Shown: positions 13,901 through 21,913 of the stretch, one piece after another | Position numbering within the stretch: position 1 is the first letter of the stretch | Layout of the letters: every line of letters starts with the position of its first letter | DNA from: Bacilli bacterium | Lineage (GTDB): Bacteria > Bacillota_I > Bacilli_A > RFN20 > CAG-826 | Assembly (NCBI GenBank): GCA_017470115.1 | Contig: JAFUEZ010000003.1 | Span: 62,001 to 126,000, forward strand | DNA length: 64,000 nt | Direction: 5' to 3' | Notes under the pieces: generated by a model | Databases searched by the model: none | What the model was told of the DNA's origin: nothing | Seen by the model: the letters and a program-made list of their open reading frames with translations, nothing else | Program-made: the position numbers and the translations under genes

Positions 13901-14686
13901 GATAACTTATCTAAGATTATAGAACCACGAACTTTATATACTGGTCCTTATAAGTACGAAAACAAGATAATAACTGAAATAAAAGTTGCTCCAACTGAAG
14001 ACGGCAAGAACAAAGTTTTACAGATTTATTTAAATGATGAAGATCCTTACTTATCAAAATACTTAAACGAAGATACATATGCTAAATATTTAAAGTTTAT
14101 AGCATATAACAGAATTGATGAATTAATTAAATCAACTGGAATTTTTGGTGATGAAGAAGTTGATTTAAGTGTTTTTGTTGATAAAGAGGTGACAGATTTC
14201 ATTAGAGTGGTAGTAAAAGAACTTAACATCGAAAGAAAAGTTAATCAACATAGCAAAAAAGCATCAAAAGATATCGATGATGAGTCAAGTGAATCCGCAT
14301 TACGTTTTGGTACACATTTGCACGCATTATTAGAAGCTATTGATTTCAAAAATCCTGACTATTCACTCATCAGTGATAATGTAAGTAAAGTGATTAAAGT
14401 AGTGAAAATTTTAAATGAGCATTTTGATTTAAATAATTTAGAAATCTTTAAAGAATATCAATTTGAAGATTTGGTTCATGGAACAAATGGTGTTATCGAT
14501 CTTTTGATGATTGACGATAATAATGCTTATATTGTCGATTACAAACTTAAAAATATTGATGATGAAAAATATAATTATCAATTAAAAGTTTATAAGGATT
14601 ATATAGAGACAGCATTTAATGTTAAAAATATCCATACTTACCTTTTATCAATTATTAATGGAGAAATCGAAGAAAGAAAAGTTTAA
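10979..14686 (+). CDS. addA: AddA helicase-nuclease subunit
   Basis: UvrD-type helicase plus nuclease of the AddAB complex. MSKFNFEQEKAI at 10979 is the likely start, since GAGGT lies 11 bases before it; an in-frame ATG at 10961 would add six residues. It has 1,235 residues, normal for AddA. Motif I is VSAGAGSGKTTVLTERV near residue 20, motif II MVDECQDNS, and the later motifs VGDVKQSIYKFRKA, TLTTIHKSKGLEYS and RLRLFYVALTRAKEDL follow. The C-terminal nuclease shows FGTHLHALLE and AYIVDYKLKN. The start overlaps the addB stop. Confidence 0.94.
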   Translation: MSKFNFEQEKAITSRGNVIVSAGAGSGKTTVLTERVKRNILDQDCEKVNLDELLILTFTNDAAQSMKNRIKEALEHSVSLAHLVPLVDSAHIETIDAYQKFIVSKFGQKFGYPKSINVLDEDILLVKAVEILQGIFDDLYEKENAIFKELVYDYCKKNDNNLFDFILSVYKKNLAVSAQKYEFLRKYKAEIATKTYFENLIKNTDKQIIKDINLFFDVVNNLASNKIKDYYRELSASLIGVNSLETLILNKDNFKVDEKKKTNGLLDEIKGEFLRKQEEESRDKAREIYERLRSLSCFDLETFKKIDIDKQVKYLTFIIDEILIPLVNRCEAFKMETGFFTFGDISNIATYILENSEEVKNELKNQYKLIMVDECQDNSLEQNKFIDLIANNNVFSVGDVKQSIYKFRKAAPEVFQEKYDAYKEGKNGQAIDMNTNYRSRQVIIDEINDMFIKLMTNDFGGANYKEDHVIKAGNKLYDEIPQNCFNHGVFSISNALNYCSEYPKKKYNKKDQYDGEATVVALDILSRLMNGYEVIDKDNEGKVISRGARYKDFAVLTYNSKAFKAYEETFACLGIPVKVIYTDSIKTDMTILLMANIFKLLYLLEIENPSKIEEAEIKHCLVAIIRSYVSQTNDEQIYNLFKNKNENYKNSLIYKKYAEFARLWKNLPLSEIYLKVLNTENFIDNVSYLKKAMVAIDKNNMLYEKTKIMDELGYSLKDLSEYFVRLDSYKIEVEQEVFSQSEDAVTLTTIHKSKGLEYSCVYLPSLFDFRTPKDKNNGDYYNLENKFFLPLFADPDKTANIIGYVLKDDEEFEEVYNEERLRLFYVALTRAKEDLVFVFSEEQAKSYEEVYEIYKEDVLKFIEDTKVKMSPEEIEKDIEKRIKRRESKLIGRDFIQFLDKSYSTFSVSPYLDKGFLNFDETFDKYVEENEIELDVLEKAEIHHRFINEFLNLKLDTSSINMEEYIKNEIEKCKKDNLSKIIEPRTLYTGPYKYENKIITEIKVAPTEDGKNKVLQIYLNDEDPYLSKYLNEDTYAKYLKFIAYNRIDELIKSTGIFGDEEVDLSVFVDKEVTDFIRVVVKELNIERKVNQHSKKASKDIDDESSESALRFGTHLHALLEAIDFKNPDYSLISDNVSKVIKVVKILNEHFDLNNLEIFKEYQFEDLVHGTNGVIDLLMIDDNNAYIVDYKLKNIDDEKYNYQLKVYKDYIETAFNVKNIHTYLLSIINGEIEERKV

Positions 14687-14767
14687 AGCTATTTACTTAG
14701 AAATTATTTTTAATAAAAACAATTCTAATCTCAACTATTAAATCTTAAAAGCAATAGAAAATATTAC

Positions 14768-14796
14768 TTGAAAACACAAAATAAATTAACTTAAAT
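14768..14796 (+). promoter_or_regulatory. Candidate promoter of the LytTR/GHKL two-component operon
   Basis: TTGAAA (14768-14773) and TTAAAT (14791-14796) are separated by 17 bases, a standard sigma-A spacing. The predicted +1 is about 14803, only three bases before the ATG, and there is no Shine-Dalgarno sequence, so the message would be almost leaderless. Confidence 0.45.
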
Positions 14797-14805
14797 TAAA
14801 TTAAT

Positions 14806-15513
14806 ATGTTAAAAGTTGCAATTGTAGAAGACGATCCTCATTACTCAACTTTGCTTCAAAGATTCGTTGAAAAGTTTCAAGAAGAAACTCACAGGAACTT
14901 AAAAGTTGACATATTTTCTAATGGATTAAATTTTGTTAGTGACTACAACGATGGGTATAATATTGCAATTTTAGATATTGAAATGCCATTAATGGATGGA
15001 ATTACAGCCGCAAAGAAAATAAGAGCTTTTGACCAAAACGTCACAATCATTTTCATAACCAACATGGCAAAACTAGCAATTAAAGGTTATGAAATTGATG
15101 CTCTAGATTTTATGGTTAAACCAATTGACTATTTTAATTTCTATTTGAAGATGGAAAAAGCAATTAGAATTCAGGAAAAGTTTATAGATAATTTTATAAT
15201 GATTAACTCTTATTCAGGAAAAGTAAGAATTAGAATTTCTGATATTAAATTCGTTGAATCTAATTTCCATGATTTAACTTATCACACAATTGATGGTAAT
15301 TATGAAACAAGAAACACGCTCAAAAGTATAGAAGGTGATTTAAGCAAATATAATTTTATAAGAGTTAATAATTCATTTTTAGTTAATATGGCCTTTATTG
15401 AAAGAATAGAAGGTGAGAATATCTTTATTGATAAACACACAATTCAAATTTCTCGTAGCAAAAAAAGAGATGTGCTTGCTGCAATTGGTGTTTTCTATGG
15501 CGGAATTAAATAA
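14806..15513 (+). CDS. LytTR-family response regulator (AgrA/VirR-like)
   Basis: Transcription factor of a two-component system. Residues 1-120 form a receiver domain with acidic pocket VEDD and phospho-acceptor Asp57 in AILDIEMPLMDG; the lysine is in VKPID. Residues about 135-235 form a LytTR DNA-binding domain (SGKVRIRISDIKFVESNFHDLTYHT, RVNNSFLVNMAFIERI). Such regulators bind paired direct repeats. The kinase gene begins 2 bases downstream. No peptide-pheromone precursor or AgrB-type processing gene is visible, so the signal is unknown; the downstream glycoside hydrolase genes are possible but unproven targets. Confidence 0.9.
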   Translation: MLKVAIVEDDPHYSTLLQRFVEKFQEETHRNLKVDIFSNGLNFVSDYNDGYNIAILDIEMPLMDGITAAKKIRAFDQNVTIIFITNMAKLAIKGYEIDALDFMVKPIDYFNFYLKMEKAIRIQEKFIDNFIMINSYSGKVRIRISDIKFVESNFHDLTYHTIDGNYETRNTLKSIEGDLSKYNFIRVNNSFLVNMAFIERIEGENIFIDKHTIQISRSKKRDVLAAIGVFYGGIK

Positions 15514-15515
15514 AT

Positions 15516-16808
15516 ATGTTAGCCTTCTATTTTCAAATTTTAATTCCAACAGCTCTATCATTTATCTTTGTTAAAAGAAAAAAATATTTTTGGATATTAA
15601 TGCCTGTTCTTTTGATCTCAACATGCGTTGGAGCATATTTTATTCAAGAAAACCGGCTTACAAATATCTTTGGCAACTTAGGATATTTTATTTTCTATAT
15701 TTTGGGTTATTTATTTGCTGGAATTTCGGTTTTTGTTTTATTTGATATTCCTGCGTTTCCAAAATTATATTTATATACTTTTGCTTTATTGGTACAAAAT
15801 TTTGCTCACCATGTTTTTAATCTGATAATGAGAATTAGTGGCGTTCCATTAAGTGACCAATATCAAAGTGTTTGGTATTTAGTTTTATTAGCTGCATTAT
15901 ATGTTGTCTTTTATGCTATTTATTTTTATTTTTTCATCTTGCAACTTAAAAAGAAGGGTTATGATTCTTTACCAGGTCCTGTGACCTTAGTTACTTCGCT
16001 TGCTTTTTTAATAGTTTTAATTGTTTTAGGTGTCTACATTAGGCATATAAAAACAGACCTTTTTGATAACGACTTTTTTGGAGTTTTCTATGAGACTTAT
16101 TCCGTTACCTTAGATTCTTTAATTATTTTTATATCCTTTGGAATCTTTAGTTTTACAAAACTTAAAAATGACAATGATGAATTAGAATTAAGGCTTTCAC
16201 TTGAAAGAAAGTATTATAAAACCGCAAAACGTAATATGGAACAAATCAACATCAAATGTCATGATCTGAAACATCAAATTAATGCACTTAAAAGCCTTGA
16301 GGATTCTGAAATTAAAAACCAAACCATTAATGATTTAGAAAAAGAAGTGATGTTATATGAAAACATTGCTAAAACCGGGAATGACACTATCGATTGTGTT
16401 ATTACTGAAAAAGCTCTCATTTGTAACGAAGAAGGAATTTTACTTACTGTTATGGCAGATGGAGCTCAACTTGAATTTTTAAAACACAATGAAATCTACT
16501 CAATCTTAGGTAATTTGCTTGATAACGCAATTGAGGCTTCTTTGAAAATTGACGATAAAGAAAAAAGATTAATTTCTTTAAAAATCTTTGAGAAAAATAA
16601 CGTTACAACAATTTCAGTTCAAAATTATTATGATAAAGAAATCGAACGGCAACTTAATGGACTCCCAAAAACTTCTAAAAAAGGTAAAGGTCATGGATTT
16701 GGTTCAAAATCAATTAAATATATTGCCGAGAAATACGATGGAGTCTTAAGTTATGACTATTCAAATAATCTTTTTTCAGTAAGTATCGTATTTGTTGATA
16801 AAGGTTAG
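15516..16808 (+). CDS. GHKL-type sensor histidine kinase (AgrC-like)
   Basis: Membrane kinase partner of the preceding regulator. The first 220 residues hold about six or seven hydrophobic helices with no large external domain, as in AgrC. The phospho-acceptor is probably His249 in CHDLKHQINAL. The ATP-binding region has the N box LGNLLDNAIEAS and the glycine box KGHGFGSKSIKYIAEKYDG. The 430-residue length fits the family. It ends just before a terminator at 16844, so the two genes form their own operon. Confidence 0.9.
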   Translation: MLAFYFQILIPTALSFIFVKRKKYFWILMPVLLISTCVGAYFIQENRLTNIFGNLGYFIFYILGYLFAGISVFVLFDIPAFPKLYLYTFALLVQNFAHHVFNLIMRISGVPLSDQYQSVWYLVLLAALYVVFYAIYFYFFILQLKKKGYDSLPGPVTLVTSLAFLIVLIVLGVYIRHIKTDLFDNDFFGVFYETYSVTLDSLIIFISFGIFSFTKLKNDNDELELRLSLERKYYKTAKRNMEQINIKCHDLKHQINALKSLEDSEIKNQTINDLEKEVMLYENIAKTGNDTIDCVITEKALICNEEGILLTVMADGAQLEFLKHNEIYSILGNLLDNAIEASLKIDDKEKRLISLKIFEKNNVTTISVQNYYDKEIERQLNGLPKTSKKGKGHGFGSKSIKYIAEKYDGVLSYDYSNNLFSVSIVFVDKG

Positions 16809-16843
16809 TTACCGATTATTCCAAAAAAACTACCAAATTTTCC

Positions 16844-16872
16844 AAAATTCGTCCGACTATGGACGATTTTTT
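16844..16872 (+). terminator. Rho-independent terminator after the histidine kinase
   Basis: TCGTCC pairs with GGACGA around a six-base loop, with flanking A-run and T6 tract that also pair. It lies between the kinase stop and the SGNH lipoprotein gene. Confidence 0.75.
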
Positions 16873-16934
16873 GTTAGTTAGCCAAAAAAGATTTTATTTA
16901 CAAAAGGTATTTTACAATTATAGTGCGTGAAATT

Positions 16935-17741
16935 ATGAAACCAAATTTTTCTAAAATAATCCCATTATTTTCCTTAGTTCTTTGTGCATCGTGCTCATAT
17001 TTTTCGCCTAACAATGGAAGCGAATATGATCCTTCAAAATGTACGAAAAATAACACCGCTTTAACTGGTAAAAAAATTTATTGGTTAGGAAGTAGTGTTA
17101 CTTTAGGAATGGAATCTAAAAATACTGCTTTAGCGGAATATATCGATGCAAGAAATGGATCAAAATCAACCAAAGAAGCAGTAAGTGGAACAACACTTAG
17201 AACGAAAGATTGTAGTAATAACTACGTTAAAAGAATGGTTGAAAGTCCTTCATTTGACAAAAGTGAAAAAATCGATTTTTTCATTTGCCAACTTTCAACA
17301 AACGATTGTAAAGAAAAATTTAATCGTGAATATGGAGTATTAACAGCAGAATCAAAAACAAATTTAACTGATTTTGACACTTCAACAACCGTTGGTGCTA
17401 TGGAATATATCGTCAAATATGCTTCAGATACATGGAAATGCCCAGTCTATTTTTACACAAATGCTTATTTTTCAGATAGCGGTGAAAAAAGTATTAAAGA
17501 TACAAAAGGGAGTGATTATAACGCTTTGATTTCTATTGCTAAAAATTTGGCAATTAAATGGAACAAAGTTGAAGGGGTAAATGTTGATGTTATCGATATA
17601 TTTAACGACAAAGCATTTAACGACATATCTAGCGAAAAATATAGAAATTACATGTGCGACGCTATTCATCCATATAGACGTGGCTATTTAGAATGGCGGA
17701 CACCAAAAGTAGAAGAATTTCTACTTAACAAAATAGGTTAA
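16935..17741 (+). CDS. Secreted SGNH-hydrolase-like lipoprotein
   Basis: Probably an esterase or deacetylase acting on the cell surface. The start is taken at the ATG of MKPNFSKIIPLF because a lipoprotein signal peptide with lipobox LCASC (Cys about 18) follows; an upstream GTG at 16923 is possible. SGNH blocks are visible: block I GSSVT with the serine, block III-like CQLSTNDC with the asparagine, and the C-terminal Asp-x-x-His pair in CDAIHPYRRGY. The 268-residue length fits. It lies upstream of the anchored GH3 gene and may trim acyl groups from the same glycan. The substrate is unknown. Confidence 0.75.
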   Translation: MKPNFSKIIPLFSLVLCASCSYFSPNNGSEYDPSKCTKNNTALTGKKIYWLGSSVTLGMESKNTALAEYIDARNGSKSTKEAVSGTTLRTKDCSNNYVKRMVESPSFDKSEKIDFFICQLSTNDCKEKFNREYGVLTAESKTNLTDFDTSTTVGAMEYIVKYASDTWKCPVYFYTNAYFSDSGEKSIKDTKGSDYNALISIAKNLAIKWNKVEGVNVDVIDIFNDKAFNDISSEKYRNYMCDAIHPYRRGYLEWRTPKVEEFLLNKIG

Positions 17742-17853
17742 AACGTAAAGGAATTACGTATTAATAAATTGGTTTTCAAGATTAGCTACCTTGATAAATC
17801 ACAGAAATTGATTACCAGATAAGCGCAATTTGGTATTCGAAGAAAGGAAGAAA

Positions 17854-20847
17854 ATGAAAAAAATAGGAAGTAACAAACTTTGGCGTGTATTAGCCTCTTC
17901 ATTCATTGGACTTTTAGTTGTTTCGGTCTCTGGGCAAAAAGTTCTCAATGTTTGGGGCGGATACATTAACAAACAATTAGGAATTACAACTACAAGATTA
18001 GTTGAAACCGGCGATGAAACAGTCGACAGCGTTTATTTTAAATCAAAATTTAGCAAATACACTGATGTTATGCAAAACGCAAGAGATGTTGCTAAGGAAG
18101 TCCAAGCTCAAGGTACAGTTTTGATGACAAATAAAAATAATGCTTTACCTTTAGCAAAAGGAGCAAAAGTAACATTTTTAGGATATTCATCAGTAGATCC
18201 AGCTTACGGTGGAACAGGTTCAGGCGGTGTTACAGCTAGTGAAGCAAGAAAAACAGACATAGTAAAAGCATGCGCTAACGACAACAAACTTGACCTTAAT
18301 ACAACTCTAATGGATTACTATAAAGCTCAACTTGCTGCAAAGAATCAATCAAATGGTACTTCTTTAACTAGAAAAGCAGGAAGAGGACAAACAGGAACTT
18401 ATGGTGGATCATTTAATATTCCAGAAATTAATCCAAGCGAATTCCCAGCAGAAGTTACATCATCTTTCGATTCATTTAAAGATGCAGGTATCTTTGTTTT
18501 AACTAGAGTTGGCGGCGAAGGAAGTGATTTAATCAAGAATTCGGCTTCAGCAGGAGGTCCAAAATACCTTGCTTTAGACGACAATGAAAAAGCAGTTTTA
18601 CAAGCCTTAAAAGATGGACCATTCTCAAAGAGAATCGTTCTTGTTAATACATTTAATACACCTGAATTAGATTGGCTTGATGTATATAACATTGATGCAT
18701 GTTTATATATTGGTGGAACAGGCGAAGTCGGTTTAGATGCAGTTACTGATATTTTAGTTGGCAAAACAAACCCATCTGGTAGATTGGCAGATACATATGC
18801 AGCTGATTCATTCTCATCTCCAGCAATGCAAAACTTTGGTAATTTCGAATTCTCAAATGCTGCTGAAATCACCAACAACGATTCAAAGAAATATTTACTT
18901 TATCAAGAAGGAATTTACGTTGGTTATCGTTATTATGAGACACGTTATGAAGATACAGTTTTAAATAGATTTAATGCAAAATCATCAAAAGGTGCATTTA
19001 AAGATACAGCTTGGGACTACAATAAAGAAGTTGTTTTCCCATTTGGACATGGTTTAAGCTATACAACATTTGAACAAAAATTAAATAGGGTTCAAATTGA
19101 TGAAGGTGCTAAGAAAGCAGTTGTTGAAGTTAAGGTATCAAACACTGGTTCAGTAGCTGGAAGAGATGTCATCCAAATTTATGGTCAAGCTCCATATACA
19201 AAGGGCGGAGTTGAAAAGAGTGCCATTGAACTCGTTAGTTTCCATAAAACAGAATTAATTAATGCAGGTGAGAGCAAAACATATAATGTCACAATTGATC
19301 TCAAAGATTTAGCTTCTTATGATGCAAAAACAAATAAAACCTATATCATGGATAAGGGCGATTACTATTTTGCAATTGGTAACGATGCTCACGATGCTTT
19401 AAATAACATTCTTGCTGCTAAAGGAATGGCCGCTTCAGCAGATAAAGAAGGTGACACATCAAAAGTTCATCATTGGGCTAAAGGTAATTTCAATGCTGAT
19501 GAATACATGTTATCAGTAACAAACAAGAAAATTACAAACCAATTTGATGATGTTGATTTAAATTACTTTGACAAAGATAAAGTCACATATCTTTCAAGAA
19601 GTGATTGGGATGCAACATGGCCTGTTACATTAAATGATTATGCAGCACCAGAAAATATGAGAACAAAAATTGCTTCATATTATGATGCAGAAAACAAACC
19701 AACAGCATATACTCCTGGTTCAGAAGATGTTTCAGGAATTAAAGTTGGTGCTGAAAAGAAATACAATCTCGTTCAATTAAAAGGACTTGAGAGAAACGAT
19801 CCTTTATATGACGAAATTATCGATCAATTATCAATTGAAGAGTTAGCACAATCATCAAGACAAGGAAGACTCGCTATTGAAAGTGTTAACTTACCTGCAA
19901 CAACAGCAGTTGATGGTCCAGCTGCTTGGACAAAATCAAAATATAAAGAGAAATATGATGATTATTCAACTGAAGCAGTTAAAACAGATGAATCAATGGT
20001 TCTTTATCCAACCGAGACAGTTATCGCTTCTACATGGTCAGTTGAATTAGCAGACGCAGTCGGTGATTCATTTGGCGAAGAAGGACTTTGGGGAGGAGGT
20101 GTTGGATGGTATGGTCCAGGTGCTAACACACATAGAACCCCATATGCAGGAAGAAACTTTGAATATTTCTCAGAAGATGGTTTTATCGCTGGTAAATTAG
20201 CAGAATCCGAATGTAAAGGTGCTATGAGACATGGCGTCATTCCTTATCTCAAACATTTCTTCTTAAACGATCAAGAAACAAACAGAATTGGCGTTTGTAC
20301 ATTTGCAAACGAACAATCATTAAGAGAGATTTACTTAAATGCTTATGAATATGCATTCTCAACAACAGGTAAAGATGATCCAGCATGTACAGGTGTTATG
20401 GGTGCATTCAATAGATTAGGTGTTACATGGAGCGGCCATTCATCAAATCTTTGGAAGAATGTTATGCAAGGTGAATGGGGTTTCACAGGTAACGTCACAA
20501 CTGACTTTGGTCAAAAACCACAATCATTGATGGAACCACAAATCGCTTATGAAGCAGGAACAACAATGTTCTGTACATCAGGTGCTAGCTTCGAAAAAAT
20601 CTTATTAGAAAGATTACCAAAAGATGCAAAATTATTACAACTCGTTAAAGATGCAGTTAAAAATAATCTCTACAACTTCGCAAACAGCTTGGCAATGAAC
20701 GGTTTAACATCGACAACAAAAATAGAATATGTTGCTCCATGGTATGAAATCGCATTAAATAGCTTAATTATCGGAAGTAGTGTTATTGTTGCTGGTAGTG
20801 CTGCCTTACTCGCAGTCAACGCATTCTTAGCAAAGAAGGAGAACTAA
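17854..20847 (+). CDS. Membrane-anchored GH3 beta-glycosidase with reversed domain order
   Basis: Probable beta-glucosidase or beta-xylosidase. The start at 17854 follows a good ribosome site (AAAGGAAG); an upstream ATG at 17830 is less likely. The 997 residues run signal/TM helix (10-35), GH3 C-terminal-type domain (about 75-390; QGTVLMTNKNNALPL, KEVVFPFGHGLSY), Fn3-like domain (about 410-510), then the GH3 TIM barrel (about 640-950) with likely nucleophile Asp884 in VTTDFGQ. A second hydrophobic helix near 965-990 ends in KKEN. Domains are thus in the order opposite to common GH3 enzymes, as known in Ruminococcus albus and Butyrivibrio. A paralogue begins at 61914. Confidence 0.9.
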   Translation: MKKIGSNKLWRVLASSFIGLLVVSVSGQKVLNVWGGYINKQLGITTTRLVETGDETVDSVYFKSKFSKYTDVMQNARDVAKEVQAQGTVLMTNKNNALPLAKGAKVTFLGYSSVDPAYGGTGSGGVTASEARKTDIVKACANDNKLDLNTTLMDYYKAQLAAKNQSNGTSLTRKAGRGQTGTYGGSFNIPEINPSEFPAEVTSSFDSFKDAGIFVLTRVGGEGSDLIKNSASAGGPKYLALDDNEKAVLQALKDGPFSKRIVLVNTFNTPELDWLDVYNIDACLYIGGTGEVGLDAVTDILVGKTNPSGRLADTYAADSFSSPAMQNFGNFEFSNAAEITNNDSKKYLLYQEGIYVGYRYYETRYEDTVLNRFNAKSSKGAFKDTAWDYNKEVVFPFGHGLSYTTFEQKLNRVQIDEGAKKAVVEVKVSNTGSVAGRDVIQIYGQAPYTKGGVEKSAIELVSFHKTELINAGESKTYNVTIDLKDLASYDAKTNKTYIMDKGDYYFAIGNDAHDALNNILAAKGMAASADKEGDTSKVHHWAKGNFNADEYMLSVTNKKITNQFDDVDLNYFDKDKVTYLSRSDWDATWPVTLNDYAAPENMRTKIASYYDAENKPTAYTPGSEDVSGIKVGAEKKYNLVQLKGLERNDPLYDEIIDQLSIEELAQSSRQGRLAIESVNLPATTAVDGPAAWTKSKYKEKYDDYSTEAVKTDESMVLYPTETVIASTWSVELADAVGDSFGEEGLWGGGVGWYGPGANTHRTPYAGRNFEYFSEDGFIAGKLAESECKGAMRHGVIPYLKHFFLNDQETNRIGVCTFANEQSLREIYLNAYEYAFSTTGKDDPACTGVMGAFNRLGVTWSGHSSNLWKNVMQGEWGFTGNVTTDFGQKPQSLMEPQIAYEAGTTMFCTSGASFEKILLERLPKDAKLLQLVKDAVKNNLYNFANSLAMNGLTSTTKIEYVAPWYEIALNSLIIGSSVIVAGSAALLAVNAFLAKKEN

Positions 20848-20848
20848 G

Positions 20849-21271
20849 ATGGCTTTCATTAAAAATTTATTAGCAAAAAAAGCAATTGGTTTCTATGTTT
20901 CAGCTGCAGCAATGGTTTTAGCAATTTTAACAGTCTTGCTCTATGGAGTAAGAGGTGGAAATAGCTATTCACCAGTTTCTAGCTTAGCAGTTTGGATGTT
21001 CGTTATTGGAATTGTTACAAATTGTGCAATTCTTGTTAAAGACTTCAAATTTGGTGCTTATATTCCATTTATCTTTTACTTAGTAGGATTCGGTGTCTTA
21101 TTTAATACTGAAATGTTGTTTATATCAAACGTATTAATGGACATTGACGGAAATACATTTGATGCTCTTTACATTATTATCTTTATCTTATTAATCTTGA
21201 CTCTTGCAACTTCATTTGCTGCAACAATCATGAAATTAGAAAAAGAAGATAAAGAAGTAGTTGCTGAATAA
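20849..21271 (+). CDS. Four-helix membrane protein linked to GH3, unknown function
   Basis: A 140-residue protein beginning one base after the GH3 stop, with ribosome site AAGGAG inside the end of that gene. It shows four hydrophobic segments (about residues 15-37, 48-64, 72-92, 105-128) and a short charged tail KLEKEDKEVVAE. The family is not recognised. Tight coupling to a GH3 enzyme that itself has membrane helices at both ends suggests a membrane partner or an accessory in uptake of released sugars; this is inference from position only. A terminator follows at 21293. Confidence 0.7.
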   Translation: MAFIKNLLAKKAIGFYVSAAAMVLAILTVLLYGVRGGNSYSPVSSLAVWMFVIGIVTNCAILVKDFKFGAYIPFIFYLVGFGVLFNTEMLFISNVLMDIDGNTFDALYIIIFILLILTLATSFAATIMKLEKEDKEVVAE

Positions 21272-21292
21272 TAAAAGCATCTATATATAAAA

Positions 21293-21323
21293 GGATACCG
21301 GCGAGAGCTGGTACCCTTTTATT
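21293..21323 (+). terminator. Rho-independent terminator after the GH3 operon
   Basis: A ten-pair stem with one A-C mismatch and one G-T pair closes on a GAGA (GNRA-type) loop and is followed by TTTTATT. Confidence 0.85.
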
Positions 21324-21503
21324 GTTAATTAGATTTGATGCCTATTTAGAAGCAAAAACCCTACAAAAGCCAATTAAAATTATAATTTTTTAAAATATGA
21401 ACAAATTATTTATTAAAAGAATTTTCAAATTGTATTTTGTTTTTAGAAAAAAATAATTTTATTTACTTAAAGTAAAGTTCTTATTAAAATATTTTTGGAT
21501 TTT

Positions 21504-21579
21504 GGGTCTGTAGCTCAACTGGGAGAGCGCTTCCTTCGCACGGAAGAGGTAACCGATTCGACTTCGGCCAGATCCACCA
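21504..21579 (+). tRNA. tRNA-Ala, anticodon CGC
   Basis: A complete 76-base cloverleaf with encoded CCA. The acceptor GGGTCTG pairs with CAGATCC and includes the G3-U70 wobble pair, the alanine identity element. The D stem is GCTC/GAGC. The anticodon arm CTTCC-TTCGCAC-GGAAG gives CGC, reading GCG. The T loop is TTCGACT; its stem has one A-C mismatch at 49-65. In AT-rich genomes one TGC-anticodon tRNA usually serves all alanine codons, so this is an extra isoacceptor. It stands at the left edge of the accessory island. Confidence 0.93.
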
Positions 21580-21593
21580 ATTGATTATTTATT

Positions 21594-21654
21594 GTCGTTG
21601 TCCAAAGTTGGACAAAACGACTTATCCAAATAAGTCCTCGTAAGAGGGCTTTTC
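21594..21654. repeat. Palindromic repeat copy R1
   Basis: It begins 15 bases after the tRNA gene. The 18-base palindrome TTGTCCAAAGTTGGACAA is at 21598-21615. Two more hairpins follow: GACTTA/TAAGTC and CCTC-GTAA-GAGG, the last before TTTTC. The same core recurs in R2 to R6 within the island. Confidence 0.8.
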
Positions 21655-21913
21655 TTGTGCCTTAACTCTTTTAAGTGCAAGTTGCACTTTAAGATTGCAC
21701 TTTAAAATATTTTATGATAATTTTTCCAACCACTTGTAATTGTCGTCGTCCAAATCCGATTGTCATCAGTTGGACAAAACGGATCGATCTTGGCAGTTTG
21801 AATATAAATCGTCAGGAATGGCGGTTTTTAGTGGATAATTAAGCATTGACTAATTTGTATAATTGCGTAAAAATTAAAGTGAAAGTTAAATTATTACGAA
21901 AGGATATTTATTT
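21655..21913 (+). other. Non-coding leader region of the first DUF4143 ATPase gene
   Basis: Together with R1, this makes a gene-free stretch of 334 bases after the tRNA. It contains a tandem TGCACTTTAAGATTGCACTT motif near 21682, the degenerate repeat copy R2, a TATAAT at 21858-21863 followed by TTGCGTAA, and a ribosome site AAAGGA just before the ATG. No coding sequence is seen. Confidence 0.5.
21740..21784. repeat. Degenerate palindromic repeat copy R2
   Basis: It shares TGTCGTCGTCCAAA and AGTTGGACAAAACGGA with the R1 core, but about 16 bases, including a TCCGATTGTC segment, separate the two arms. The outer bases TCCG and CGGA can still pair. Confidence 0.55.

Noticed and set aside
18399-18878. 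159-residue minus-strand reading frame inside the GH3 gene
   Set aside because: It is a shadow of a strongly supported GH3 coding region, with no start signals of its own. The same holds for the 115-residue frame opposite the MATE gene.
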